NCBI GenBank assembly: GCA_900771005.1
Contig: CAAGMI010000060.1
Location: 62,001-126,000 of the forward strand
DNA length: 64,000 nt
Source of the DNA: Rikenellaceae bacterium
GTDB taxonomy: Bacteria; Bacteroidota; Bacteroidia; Bacteroidales; UBA932
Direction: 5' to 3'
The translations under genes and the position numbers were made by a program. Positions 1 through 8,075 of this stretch are shown piece by piece. The notes below the pieces were generated by a model. The model searched no databases, was not told where the DNA came from, and worked only from the letters and a program-made list of their open reading frames with translations. Each line of letters starts with the position of its first letter. The first letter of the stretch is position 1.

Positions 1-552
1 CTGGTAGTCGATGGCGGGGCCGATCGTTGACTTGAGGCTGACCCCGTTCAATGTGAGCTTCGTTTTCTTTCCGGCCTCCTTGTCATCAGGATTGGTCGTA
101 TTGTAAATCTTGAGAGAGCCGTTGTCGCTGCCCCCTGAGAGTATGATTTCGCATTTCTTCACTTCCTCCACACCATCTTTGGGACGGATAACCACGTGGG
201 CGCCACTTTTCTCATAAGTATAGACGTCCACGGACTTCTTGCTCATCTCCACGGCAACGTCATCGCCTTTGTACTCTATGGTGATGGTGTTCTTAAAAGT
301 TCCGTCATCTTCCGCTTCACCTTCCCAGTAGATATCCGTGTTGGATTTATCAACGATATCCTCGATCGCATCCGTGGCAAGGAGTCCGTCGTACTCTATT
401 GTCTTGAATTCGTAAGTGCTGCCTTCAGTTCCGGGAGGCATGGGCATGTCAGGACCGAACGGATTGAATGGGTTGAAAGGGTCCAGGCCATTCCTGTTGC
501 AGGAGCAGAGCGCGCCCGCCATGAAAATCATTGCTACAATTGTTTTCTTCAT
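1..552 (-). CDS. Carbohydrate-binding lipoprotein, Cthe_2159-like (3' part beyond window)
   Basis: This is the first 184 codons of a gene that runs off the left edge. The N-terminus MKKTIVAMIFMAGALCSC is a lipoprotein signal peptide with the lipobox Cys at about residue 18, followed by an Asn-Pro-Phe and proline-rich linker. The body is a run of short beta strands (for example TLNGVSLKSTIGPAI) that resembles the Cthe_2159/DUF4353 beta-helix family, which in a clostridial member binds polygalacturonan. I infer an outer-membrane-anchored polysaccharide-binding protein. The ATG at 552 is chosen because it begins the signal peptide. It is divergent from the AraC-type gene at 709, so the 156-base gap is shared control space. 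The family call rests on resemblance of the beta-repeat pattern only. Confidence 0.65.
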   Translation of the reverse strand, partial: MKKTIVAMIFMAGALCSCNRNGLDPFNPFNPFGPDMPMPPGTEGSTYEFKTIEYDGLLATDAIEDIVDKSNTDIYWEGEAEDDGTFKNTITIEYKGDDVAVEMSKKSVDVYTYEKSGAHVVIRPKDGVEEVKKCEIILSGGSDNGSLKIYNTTNPDDKEAGKKTKLTLNGVSLKSTIGPAIDYQ

Positions 553-667
553 CACTGTTTCAAATTTCGTCTGTCCTTTGTGGCGAATCCTGTGCCATAG
601 AGACTTTGGAATATTGAACAAAACGGCAGAAAAATATCCTTTTTATGACTTAATTGTAAAATATTCC

Positions 668-697
668 TATATTTGATTGCAATATACTGAATATTTG
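668..697 (+). promoter_or_regulatory. Probable -7 elements upstream of the AraC-type gene
   Basis: TATATTTG (668-675) matches the Bacteroidetes -7 consensus TAnnTTTG exactly, and AATATTTG (690-697) matches 7 of 8. The second ends 11 bases before the ATG at 709. No clear TTG sits at the usual -33 distance for either. Confidence 0.45.
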
Positions 698-708
698 TAT
701 CCATTACT

Positions 709-1599
709 ATGGCCAAGCCCAACGATTTTTCAGTCCAGTCCATCAGGGAGAAGATTTCATCCTTGCCGGATACCTTCTATGGGGAGACCTGCAATATTTC
801 ATTTTCAGCGGCCGACATCATCAGAAATAGCAGCCAGTCAGGTGAGCCGATGCTGTTCAAGGATATGGGACTTTCGCTGTGTGTCTCAGGAGAGGCTGAG
901 TCGGAGGCCAACTTTGCCAGGAACAGAATCACTCCCGGAACCATGGAGCTGTTTTCTCCCGGTACGATTTATCAGTTAAAATCAATCAGCGACGACTGTC
1001 GTATAATCGGAATGGCATTCACACCATTCGTTGTCAAGGAAATATTCGAAGGCAACACCCCTTGGGAACTGTTGGAGCATAGAAGGGACATCAGAGTCTT
1101 GTTGTCTGAAGAGGATTCTGCCACGCTTCAGCAGATGTCCGCCCTGTATCTGAAACTTCTTCGGTCATGCGGGGAACACAGCCAGAGCGCGCAGAAGATG
1201 GGAGCCTGCATACTGTCATTCGCGAAGGAACGTTTTGAAAGGATGTCTGCACAGCAGGAAACGAATGCACCACGCGGGAGTATGCTCTGCCGCAAATTCG
1301 TTGCCCTTATTGGTCAGGCAGCCGGAAAGCATAGGGACATAGGATGGTTTGCCGACAAGTTATGCGTCAGCAACCATTATCTGTGCGTTGCTGTCAAGAA
1401 GTCAGGCGGACGTACGCCAAAGGAACTCATCGACAAGTCCGTCATTGCTGAAATCAAGGTGCGCCTCATATACGGGAGCCAGAGTGTGGCTCAGATTGCC
1501 TCTGAATTGGAATTCGGCAGCAGCAGCCTGCTGTGCAAATACTTCAAGGCCCAGACCGGCCTTACCCCGCTTCAATACAGGAAGGGTAATAAAGCATGA
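709..1599 (+). CDS. AraC-family transcriptional regulator
   Basis: The protein has 296 residues. The last 100 carry two helix-turn-helix units of the AraC/XylS type: the first around IGWFADKLCVSNHYLCVAVK, the second around VAQIASELEFGSSSLLCKYF, ending in the typical sequence TGLTPLQYRK. The first 190 residues look like a cupin-type sensing domain (FSPGTIYQLKSI) and do not resemble a known ligand-binding family that I can name. The target is unknown. The divergent lipoprotein gene at 552 is the natural candidate because the two share a promoter region. This style of AraC protein is common in gut Bacteroidales and often controls a neighbouring surface or efflux gene, but that is inference here. 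Confidence 0.85.
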   Translation: MAKPNDFSVQSIREKISSLPDTFYGETCNISFSAADIIRNSSQSGEPMLFKDMGLSLCVSGEAESEANFARNRITPGTMELFSPGTIYQLKSISDDCRIIGMAFTPFVVKEIFEGNTPWELLEHRRDIRVLLSEEDSATLQQMSALYLKLLRSCGEHSQSAQKMGACILSFAKERFERMSAQQETNAPRGSMLCRKFVALIGQAAGKHRDIGWFADKLCVSNHYLCVAVKKSGGRTPKELIDKSVIAEIKVRLIYGSQSVAQIASELEFGSSSLLCKYFKAQTGLTPLQYRKGNKA

Positions 1600-1793
1600 T
1601 TACGCTCCAAAGAACTTGGTGGGTTCTACGGTGAAAAACATGTACGTTTGTGGCCGGGAAGAATCATTAGTCCTCAGTGACAAGTTAGACGGTTCTACGG
1701 AGTTTTTCAATAAATATTCTTTATGAGCCACAAAACTGATATGAATAGGCGGCTTAAGTCTATCTGTCTGTTCTCTCTAAACCCTCTGTCACT

Positions 1794-2096
1794 CTATTTG
1801 TCATCCTTCCGCAGTTTCTCCTCGTACTTCTTGTCATAGGCTTCGCCTCTCGGGACAAGGTACTTGAAGAACACGCAGTCATCGATGATCTGTATGTGGA
1901 AGATGAAGAACGCACGGAGGCTTCCGATACGGATGCGGTAGACGTTGTCATAGCCGACAAGCTTCTTGCAGTCGGTAATCTCATCCAAGCATGTTGCGTT
2001 CTTGACCTCAAGAATCGTGCTCTTGACGGAGTTCAGTGTCTTGCCCGACAGCTTGCGGACTGATTTCTCAAAATCCTTCGAGTACTTCGTCTTCAT
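1794..2096 (-). CDS. RelE/ParE-family toxin of a type II toxin-antitoxin pair
   Basis: A 100-residue basic protein. The N-terminus (KYSKDFEKSVRKLSGKTL) and the central strand pair with YRIRIGSLRAFFIF are typical of RelE/HigB/YafQ-like toxins, which cut mRNA at the ribosome or, in the ParE branch, poison gyrase. The ribosome-dependent RNase role is more likely because of the YRIR..RAFF core, but I cannot separate the two by eye. It overlaps the antitoxin by four bases (ATGA, 2093-2096), so the two are translationally coupled, with the antitoxin first, as usual for this type. The C-terminus is rich in Lys and Asp. No second copy is visible in the window. Confidence 0.8.
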   Translation of the reverse strand: MKTKYSKDFEKSVRKLSGKTLNSVKSTILEVKNATCLDEITDCKKLVGYDNVYRIRIGSLRAFFIFHIQIIDDCVFFKYLVPRGEAYDKKYEEKLRKDDK

Positions 2097-2344
2097 AGTC
2101 CCAGCCAGTTCTCAAAGTCCTTTGTCTCTTCTTCGGAAAGCTCGACGTCTCCGTCAGGACGGACAGAGCACAGGTACTGGTAGGTGGCCGCTTCGTCCAT
2201 ATCCTCTACATCCTTCTCGAGGAGTGATTCGATATAGCTCTTGAGGTTTGTGCCGGATGCGGCCGCCTTGATGGAAAGGAAGCGGTATACATCTTCGCGG
2301 ATGTCGATGTTCTTTCTTTTTGTCTGAACTGCTGCAGTATTCAT
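2093..2344 (-). CDS. Ribbon-helix-helix-type antitoxin
   Basis: An 83-residue protein. It begins with a short strand and two helices (RKNIDIREDVYRFLSIKAAASG, then LKSYIESLLEKD) typical of an RHH DNA-binding antitoxin, followed by an acidic C-terminal tail (LSEEETKDFENWLGL) of the kind that wraps and blocks the toxin. It is expected to neutralise the RelE-like toxin and repress its own promoter. It is the first gene of the pair and overlaps the toxin start by four bases. A -7 element lies 24 bases upstream of its ATG. Confidence 0.78.
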   Translation of the reverse strand: MNTAAVQTKRKNIDIREDVYRFLSIKAAASGTNLKSYIESLLEKDVEDMDEAATYQYLCSVRPDGDVELSEEETKDFENWLGL

Positions 2345-2368
2345 AATTAGTTACTTTAATATTATGTG

Positions 2369-2376
2369 CAAATGTA
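2369..2376 (-). promoter_or_regulatory. -7 element of the toxin-antitoxin operon
   Basis: Read on the minus strand this is TACATTTG, an exact TAnnTTTG match, ending 24 bases before the antitoxin ATG. The surrounding sequence is a run of alternating T and A (2369-2400), which is also where an RHH antitoxin would be expected to bind. The -33 box is weak. Confidence 0.6.
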
Positions 2377-2512
2377 TATAATATATTTGTAAATACAATA
2401 TACCAATCACAATTCATACTGAAATATATGAGATATACTATATACATTATACAAAGTAGCACATATGTGGTGTATACAAAACCACCGTATAACATACTTT
2501 TTCAAAAAGTTC

Positions 2513-2543
2513 TTGACAACATCAGTTCTTATCCTTAATTTTG
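2513..2543 (+). promoter_or_regulatory. Strong promoter-like sequence with no intact gene downstream
   Basis: TTG (2513-2515) and TAATTTTG (2536-2543, exact TAnnTTTG) are separated by 20 bases, the canonical Bacteroidetes -33/-7 spacing. It points into the remnant at 2557. Confidence 0.6.
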
Positions 2544-2556
2544 TATATCTTGTTAT

Positions 2557-2738
2557 ATGCGAAACAAAGTCTATCTTGAAACCCGAAACGCTGACTAAAT
2601 ATACAAAATTGCCATGATCATCGGATAAACTGGGGCCACATCCAGCTTTATGGGAAGTATTACTTCAACAGTAATCTGTTATTGCCGGAAAGCGGCTTCA
2701 GGCCACTCAGGATTCAAGAAGAAAACGACTTATTGTGA
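2557..2738 (+). pseudogene. Possible remnant of a PIN-domain (VapC-like) toxin gene
   Basis: An ATG at 2557 opens MRNKVYLET..., which resembles the first strand of Bacteroidales PIN-domain toxins (MxxKVYxETSVIS), but a stop occurs at 2596-2598 after 13 codons. A second open stretch in another frame ends at 2736-2738 and reads ...NSNLLLPESGFRPLRIQEEN, which resembles the end of the same family (...YKPLEIRSPKEV). Everything between these parts is missing. The rest of the 440-base interval 2345-2783 holds only the two promoters listed. This is inference from short resemblances and could be chance. Confidence 0.3.
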
Positions 2739-2783
2739 CTTTTGGTGCAAATGTTGGCGGGACCCCTATATTTTTCATTCAAA

Positions 2784-4916
2784 TCATAGGATGTTTATCT
2801 TCACTCTCAGCAGAACTTCCATTGGGCGCAGTGCATAACTGGAGCAGTAACTGCTAATGTCATCGTAATAGAAAGATACGATTTCTTTTGTATTAAAAAT
2901 ATTAGTCCAGTCAAGTATCCATTCAGTCTTTTTGAATTTGTAGCTAAGCCCCATATTAGCAAACCAACGAGAAGATCCTGACGGTAACCCACTATTGAAA
3001 TAATGGTTACAAGATAGTTTAATAACTGAATTTTTGAAAGGAGAGACAGTCACTTCCGCAAATTGGCTCAAATCATGCAAAGGCTTGTTTACATTATTTT
3101 CAATGACACTTCTCCCCAAATGATAATGCGCCTCATATGAAAAAGAGGCAATATTCCTTATTATGGAATACCAAGATGGAGAAAGTTGTAATACATCCAT
3201 TGCACAATTGGCCACACTCCCTTGATACAAAGAGACATATTTTCCGCGGGAAATTTCAGCATTAATCTTAAATGTGCTGGAAATAGGGCGAATATCGGTC
3301 CCCAATTCAACTTTGGCTAACAAATTCTCTGACCGGTTCTCATATTTCATCTCAGTGGCCCGACATATTATACCTTCGTACAAAAGACTTGTGAGCGTAT
3401 TCTTATGTGTTAGTCTATACCCGGCTATAGCTGAAACGAAAAAGGAAGATCCTACGTCCCGATAATGTACACCAAGATCAGCACTGAAACGTCCACTATA
3501 AGGAGAGACACCGTCGGTCTTATGAAAAGAACGATAAGAAGACATCAAATAACCAGTCAAATCATATCGTATGTCAGGTATGATTTGCTGGTAAGAAGCA
3601 TCAATCCGATACGTAAAGTTCCTTCTTTTGTATTCAATGTACCCTACTGGCAAAAGCAGAAAACAGTGCTGTCCGCTTTGTTCGGTGAGGATATGATTAT
3701 TTCTTGTTATGAACAGGTATTGCCCGGAAGGATAAAAAAAGGCTGTTATCGGTCCTTTATGGTACCGAATACCCCCACCGATATCTGTCCCCAATTCTAG
3801 CCGGGTAATATTATTCGACAGACTATCGGCTTTAATGTCGATCTCGTTATTACCGGACTGAAATCCAGACACAAGTCTCTTATTCTTGACAAAAGGACGG
3901 AGATTCACCTCAAGAGACAGATATCTGGACAGACGGATATTTCGATAATAGCGAAGATCAGCCTCAAGCTGTCCATACTGAATCTGCTGGGTGGCAGTTT
4001 CATCTATGCTCTTAATATCTTCAATCAAAACCGGAGAAACTCTTAATGCGTTATCTTGCCATGAATAAAGCAGATGAGATGAGAATCTGTCTTTATCTGT
4101 TTTATATGCAAACATATTTTCAATGCAAAAAGACGGAAGCCTTGCTGATTGAGACAAAGAAATATCAGACTCAACGGAGCAGTCCTGTTGGTTCCATGCT
4201 ATATTCGCGTCTGTTCTATTTGTAAGATAATGGTCTTTTTCGTTTTTTTCCAAAGTAATCGTACTTGCGAGCTCACGCTTTGAAAGAGAAGATGTCAAAT
4301 CTTCTGCAATATAAATACCTCCACTGACAGGATTGACAATGGATTGCCGGAAACTGCCAGTCTTTTGTTGCCGATCCAATAGGAAATGAACATTACTGGT
4401 AAGAGTGAAATTTTTCCTTAAGATGCGTAAATCATTCAACGAAAACAAATGCGCGTTATTAAACAGGAAATGTTGTTTTTCAATTGATGGCGACGCCAAT
4501 ACCTCCGGTGAGAAAAAAGTCAATATCTGAGAAGACGCAGATCCATAAAAAGAAGTCATTTCCGAAGAGATGTCACGACCGGTATTATCATTCTTATACA
4601 GAATCAGATTCTGTTGGAACTGCGTAAATCTCATTCCTAAAATCTCATTGCTATATAGAATCGGGGCAATCCCCAATCCCACCTGTAAATTAATAAAGAA
4701 TGCGCCCAAAGCAGATTTTTTAAGCTTCAAGTTTATTGCCGCCTGCTCCGGAATCTCGGTCCCTTCCAAAACTCTGATAGGCTGATGATTTTCCAGGATC
4801 TGGATAGTGGCTACCATTGATGGATCAATGTTCTTTGATGCCAAACCATAGCGTCCTTGCAGAAGGTCCAAACCTTCAACATAAAATTTATTGATTTGAG
4901 AGTTCTGATTACTACT
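2784..4916 (-). pseudogene. TonB-dependent receptor, N-terminal part lost at IS element
   Basis: Open reading continues for 711 codons from the IS boundary at 4916 (SSNQNSQINKFYVEGLDLLQ) to the stop. The first ATG inside it, at 4871, is not the true start, because the plug-domain sequence INKFYVEGLDLLQGRYGLA begins before it. The rest is an outer-membrane beta-barrel with many alternating strands and ends with an aromatic-rich terminal strand. Missing are the signal peptide, the carboxypeptidase-like regulatory domain, the TonB box and the first part of the plug, roughly 150-250 residues. The receptor belongs to the Bacteroidales group with YVEGLDLLQGRYG..NIDPSMVATIQILENH, whose substrate I do not know. 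Without a signal peptide it cannot reach the outer membrane. The barrel is otherwise free of stops, which suggests the loss was recent. Confidence 0.8.
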
Positions 4917-4928
4917 GATGCGATAAAT
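4917..4928 (+). repeat. IS terminal inverted repeat, left
   Basis: GATGCGATAAAT, identical to the complement of the right end. Similarity decays after 12 bases. Confidence 0.8.
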
Positions 4929-4934
4929 ATTTGT

Positions 4935-6107
4935 TTAAAAGTTTAATAACAGTTCATTGACATTTTGATTTTGAGTGAGCGGGTCTGGAACATCCAGAAG
5001 TTCTCGGATATCAGCCTTGGACAGGATGGACACCTCAATGACTTTTGATACTTCCGTGATTGTCAGCGGACTTTTGAGTTCGGCTTTCACCCATGCGAGC
5101 AACAAGTAAGAACTGATTGCTACCCAAAGGTGAGTCTTAACGGCATTCTCGGAGTATCCCCAGAGAGTTTTGATTGACAGGTTTCCCTTGATCCATTTGA
5201 AGAACGTTTCAATCTGCCACCGGTTACGGTAGATGTTCGCTATGACGAGTGGGCCAAGTTCGAAGTTGTTGGTAATGAAGGATATCACTTCATCTTTCTC
5301 AGCATCATAGAACTTCACGAGGCGGAAGTCTTCAGGATATTTCTTCTCGCTGACATAGCCAGAAAGGTGGATAACCTGATCCCCGACGATTCCTACCATG
5401 TCGTTTATGTTGTAGTTGGTGTCAACCACCTCATACTTCATGGTGTCCTTGGCTCTCGTAACGAAGTAGGTCTCGTTAAGCTGCATCCTGTATAGGGCTT
5501 CGAAGTCCACATAGGCTTTGTCCATCGTGTAGATCGCCCATTTGTAGGGTTCATATACATCAAGGAAGTTGCTGTCGTGCCACCTGCTGTCAGAGACATA
5601 GATCGTATCCGGTATGCTTCCACGCAAGTCCAGAACAGTGTGCATCTTGACGCCACCTTTCGAGTACTTTCCAAGTGCCCATTCAGCCAGCTTGATGCTG
5701 CAAGGAATGGTTGTGGAGTCAATCGCAAAGATTTCCCATCCGGGAAGATACACATCAGGTATGTTTTCCTTTGCGTACATCGGACGGACTTTCTTGATGA
5801 GCCACATCCCGAGTTCCTCGAAGATCCTGTAGTCCCTGGCTTCGTTTGCCTTGGATAAGGATGACGGATCAACGGCTATCGGAATGCCGAGATGGTAGAC
5901 AGACTTCTTAAGAGACTTCAGAACTAAAGAAATATCCTTCAAAGACTTGCACCCGGCCATTTGGCCGAACATCAAGTGAAGACAATGACTGTAGCTGTTC
6001 AGATTCTTGGCATGGAAGTCACCTCCATATTCCTTGACGGCCTTGTCAAAGACCCATCTTGGAAAGAACTCCATCACCTGAGAGAAAACATATTTGCCTC
6101 GGTTCAT
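4935..6107 (-). CDS. IS4-family transposase
   Basis: A 390-residue DDE transposase that appears intact. The first catalytic Asp is in FAIDSTTI (Asp130), the second in YTMDKAYVD (Asp196). The third region matches the IS4 signature Y-(2)-R-(3)-E-(6)-K exactly: Tyr293, Arg296, Glu300 and Lys307 in YRNRWQIETFFKWIKG. The N-terminal 60 residues (FSQVMEFFPRWVFDKAV, HLMFGQMAGCKSLKDI) are the usual DNA-binding N-domain of these elements. The stop codon lies 18 bases inside the left end of the element and is in the same frame as the truncated receptor that follows. The IS is therefore probably active or recently so. Confidence 0.95.
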   Translation of the reverse strand: MNRGKYVFSQVMEFFPRWVFDKAVKEYGGDFHAKNLNSYSHCLHLMFGQMAGCKSLKDISLVLKSLKKSVYHLGIPIAVDPSSLSKANEARDYRIFEELGMWLIKKVRPMYAKENIPDVYLPGWEIFAIDSTTIPCSIKLAEWALGKYSKGGVKMHTVLDLRGSIPDTIYVSDSRWHDSNFLDVYEPYKWAIYTMDKAYVDFEALYRMQLNETYFVTRAKDTMKYEVVDTNYNINDMVGIVGDQVIHLSGYVSEKKYPEDFRLVKFYDAEKDEVISFITNNFELGPLVIANIYRNRWQIETFFKWIKGNLSIKTLWGYSENAVKTHLWVAISSYLLLAWVKAELKSPLTITEVSKVIEVSILSKADIRELLDVPDPLTQNQNVNELLLNF

Positions 6108-6220
6108 AATTTCGGGCTTAAGACAGCCGCAAAATTAGGCAAACGCTCACTTCAAATCGTAAAATGTCAAAGAGCTATTTAAATAATTTGTAGTTAGTGA
6201 CTTGCAACGACGTTGAATCA

Positions 6221-6232
6221 ATTTATCGCATC
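6221..6232 (-). repeat. IS terminal inverted repeat, right
   Basis: ATTTATCGCATC, the complement of the left end. Confidence 0.8.
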
Positions 6233-6302
6233 GGAAAGTGATTCAAATCGTGAACAAGCAAAAACATATATAAAGTATTAAAATATAATAAGTTACAAAC
6301 TC

Positions 6303-6320
6303 GCGTTATCAAATTAACGC
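6303..6320. repeat. Inverted repeat upstream of the esterase gene
   Basis: GCGTTA (6303-6308) and TAACGC (6315-6320) are perfect arms around TCAAAT. The site lies 26 bases before the -33 box of the esterase promoter and could be an operator. No T-run follows, so it is not a terminator. Confidence 0.4.
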
Positions 6321-6345
6321 ATCACTAGTAATCCGTAATCAACTG

Positions 6346-6376
6346 TTTGCGAATATATTCATAATTTCTATCTTTA
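6346..6376 (+). promoter_or_regulatory. Esterase promoter
   Basis: TTTG (6346-6349), 19 bases, then TATCTTTA (6369-6376, 7 of 8 match to TAnnTTTG). Only eight bases separate it from the ATG at 6385, so the transcript would have little or no leader. Confidence 0.6.
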
Positions 6377-6384
6377 TCAGCATT

Positions 6385-7521
6385 ATGAAAAAATTTATTC
6401 TTTTCTTCGCAAGCCTGTTCCTGCTGGCTATTTCCGCAAATGCCCAGGAACTCAACAATTTCAATTTCGGAGGGGGCGCAAAGGTCGTCTCTCCTGAGAT
6501 AAACGGAACCAAAACCACTTTCCGCCTTTCCGCAAACTATGCTACGATTGTCAACCTTGTCGGTGCCTGGATGGAAAATCCATACGGTACCGGAGTGCCT
6601 ATGACAAAAGGGGAGAATGGCGTATGGGAACTGACCATTGACACTCCGTCCCCGGAGATTTATACCTACAGTTTCATTGTGGACGGCGTCACAATGAGCG
6701 ATCCGCTCAACGTATTCGTCCAGCGCGACGGCAACCGCTACCTCAGTATGCTCCTTGTCCCAGGCGACCGCAGCGCCAACTACAAGGAAGCCTCCAGGCA
6801 CGGTACAGTCCAGTTCCGCTGGTACACTAGCGATATTCTGGGTATTGACAGGAGGCTTACAGTATATACCCCGTTCGGATATGAATCCAGCCCGAATAAG
6901 AAATATCCCGTCCTCTACCTCCTGCACGGAGCCGGAGGGGACGAAGAGGCTTGGATCTCTATGGGCCGGGCTGCTCAGATCCTCGACAACCTCATCGAGA
7001 AAGGCTATGCAGAACCTATGATTTGCGTGATGCCGAACGGCAATCCCAACCAGCGTGCAGCCCAGACTCTCGGACTGCCGGAAACGGATATGAACTGGCG
7101 CGACCCCGCATCCAGGGACGCCTACGTGAGAAGTCTGTGCGAAGAGATAGTACCGTTCATAGAGAAAAACTTCCGCGCGATTGCAAAACCTTCTTCCCGC
7201 GCCATCTCCGGCCTTTCGATGGGTGGAGGCCACACCATCACTGCCGCCAACCTGTATCCGCAGATGTTCGACTATATATGCCCACTCTCCGCGGCAGGCC
7301 AGGCTACAGCCGAGCAGATAGCAACACTGAAGGCTGCCGGAGTCAAACTCTATTTCCTCGCCTGCGGTACGGAAGACTTCCTGTATGAAGGATCAGTCGC
7401 TCTTGACAAGACCCTCACGGAGCAGGGATTGGAACATATTTTCTATCAGTCGGACGGAGGACACGTCTGGAGCAACTGGCGAATGTACCTTGATGCCTTC
7501 GCCCCGCTTCTGTTCAAATAG
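6385..7521 (+). CDS. Secreted CE1/esterase-D-like carbohydrate esterase
   Basis: A 378-residue protein with a signal peptide (cleavage likely after NAQ, about residue 21). Residues 30-130 form a CBM48/E-set-like beta domain (YSFIVDGVTMSDPLN, as in glycogen-branching and feruloyl-esterase N-domains), and residues 140-378 an alpha/beta hydrolase of the esterase-D family. The nucleophile Ser is in GLSMGG, the acid probably Asp in CGTEDFLYEG and the His in GGHVWSNW. This layout is that of Bacteroidales acetyl-xylan/feruloyl esterases, which remove acyl groups from plant polysaccharide in the periplasm or outside. The exact ester is not readable from sequence. It stands alone, with an IS element upstream and a tRNA on the other strand downstream. 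Confidence 0.88.
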   Translation: MKKFILFFASLFLLAISANAQELNNFNFGGGAKVVSPEINGTKTTFRLSANYATIVNLVGAWMENPYGTGVPMTKGENGVWELTIDTPSPEIYTYSFIVDGVTMSDPLNVFVQRDGNRYLSMLLVPGDRSANYKEASRHGTVQFRWYTSDILGIDRRLTVYTPFGYESSPNKKYPVLYLLHGAGGDEEAWISMGRAAQILDNLIEKGYAEPMICVMPNGNPNQRAAQTLGLPETDMNWRDPASRDAYVRSLCEEIVPFIEKNFRAIAKPSSRAISGLSMGGGHTITAANLYPQMFDYICPLSAAGQATAEQIATLKAAGVKLYFLACGTEDFLYEGSVALDKTLTEQGLEHIFYQSDGGHVWSNWRMYLDAFAPLLFK

Positions 7522-7888
7522 CAGACGCCTGCTCCATTAACTTCTCCGAAAATAGCGGAGCATCCGGACGTTGTTTCGCTCCCGGGGCAGGCAGATCTTC
7601 CTTTTCGGAGCACCGGACGCTGTTCTGCTCCTCTGGGGCAGGTCCGGGTAGCAGGTCCGGGTAGCAGGGGCGCCTGTATCGGTGTCGTGGTGCCGCCTCA
7701 TCCTCGTCTTTGGAGACTCCGGGCTGGTGTATGTGCAAAAACACCGTCTGGCGCACATTGAGAGATTTTTGGCAGTGAATGTGCAAAATAAGCCATTTTT
7801 GCACATTCGTCGGCTGCCGGTGTCTCTATCCCTGGTTTAGGTTGCCTTGTTTTGCTACGAAATGACGGCCAAACGTAGCAAAATCAAT
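7522..7888. repeat. Non-coding stretch of tandem repeats and hairpins
   Basis: No convincing gene lies here. There is a degenerate direct repeat with a period near 50 bases (CGGAGCAtCCGGACG.. at 7556 and CGGAGCACCGGACGC.. at 7606). There is also a perfect 13-bp tandem duplication (GCAGGTCCGGGTA, 7638-7650 and 7651-7663). Three inverted repeats follow: ATGTGC/GCACAT (7731-7736, 7753-7758); a perfect 12-bp GAATGTGCAAAA/TTTTGCACATTC (7777-7788, 7797-7808); and a perfect 10-bp TTTTGCTACG/CGTAGCAAAA (7850-7859, 7874-7883). The first two inverted repeats share GTGCAAAA, so they look like copies of one palindromic unit. Confidence 0.7.
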
Positions 7889-7939
7889 GAAAAAGGGATT
7901 TGCACCTTCTGGATAAAATCCATTGGCACAAATCCCTTT
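7889..7939 (-). terminator. Terminator after the CAT-anticodon tRNA
   Basis: On the minus strand AAAGGGATTTG pairs with CAAATCCCTTT across a loop that may itself fold, followed by a U-run. It starts two bases past the tRNA 3' end. Confidence 0.7.
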
Positions 7940-7940
7940 G

Positions 7941-8014
7941 TGGTCCCTGTAGGGCATGATCCTACGACTCCCTGATTATGAGTCAGGTGCTCTAACCAAC
8001 TGAGCTAAGGGACC
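7941..8014 (-). tRNA. tRNA with CAT anticodon (elongator Met or lysidine-type Ile)
   Basis: The 74-base cloverleaf has acceptor GGTCCCT/AGGGACC with discriminator A, D-arm GCTC..GAGC, anticodon stem CCTGA/TCAGG with loop CTCATAA, and T-stem GTAGG/CCTAC. CCA is not encoded. CAT can be elongator Met or Ile read as AUA after lysidine modification, and sequence alone does not decide. The T-loop is ATCATGC instead of the usual TTCRANY, so bases 54 and 58 appear exchanged. Confidence 0.9.
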
Positions 8015-8075
8015 AGTCTTTCAACAGTGCCGGCGACGAATCCGCCATCGGCACTGCAAATATAGGAAATTCCTA

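Larger units (their letters stand above)
4917..6232 (-). mobile_element. IS4-family insertion sequence, 1316 bp
   Basis: The element is bounded by 12-bp perfect terminal inverted repeats (GATGCGATAAAT at 4917-4928 and its complement at 6221-6232) and carries one transposase gene on the minus strand. The flanks ending at 4916 and starting at 6233 do not form a direct repeat, so this copy is not a simple insertion. A deletion or recombination at one end probably removed the 5' part of the TonB receptor. Confidence 0.85.

Noticed and set aside
1622..1700. Direct repeat GGTTCTACGG at 1622-1631 and 1691-1700
   Set aside because: Only two 10-base copies in a short intergenic region, with no palindrome, promoter or partner. 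Chance is likely.
4906..6243. Target-site duplication of the IS element
   Set aside because: The bases before 4917 and after 6232 were compared and do not match. A shared TGATT occurs on both sides but at different distances.
6325..7233. Long open frame antisense to the esterase gene
   Set aside because: The opposite strand encodes a complete esterase with catalytic motifs. The antisense frame has no recognisable start region or domain.
7514..7806. Two open frames on the minus strand in the repeat region
   Set aside because: Both are built from the tandem repeats and palindromes, are rich in Cys, Arg and Pro, and lack any promoter or family likeness.
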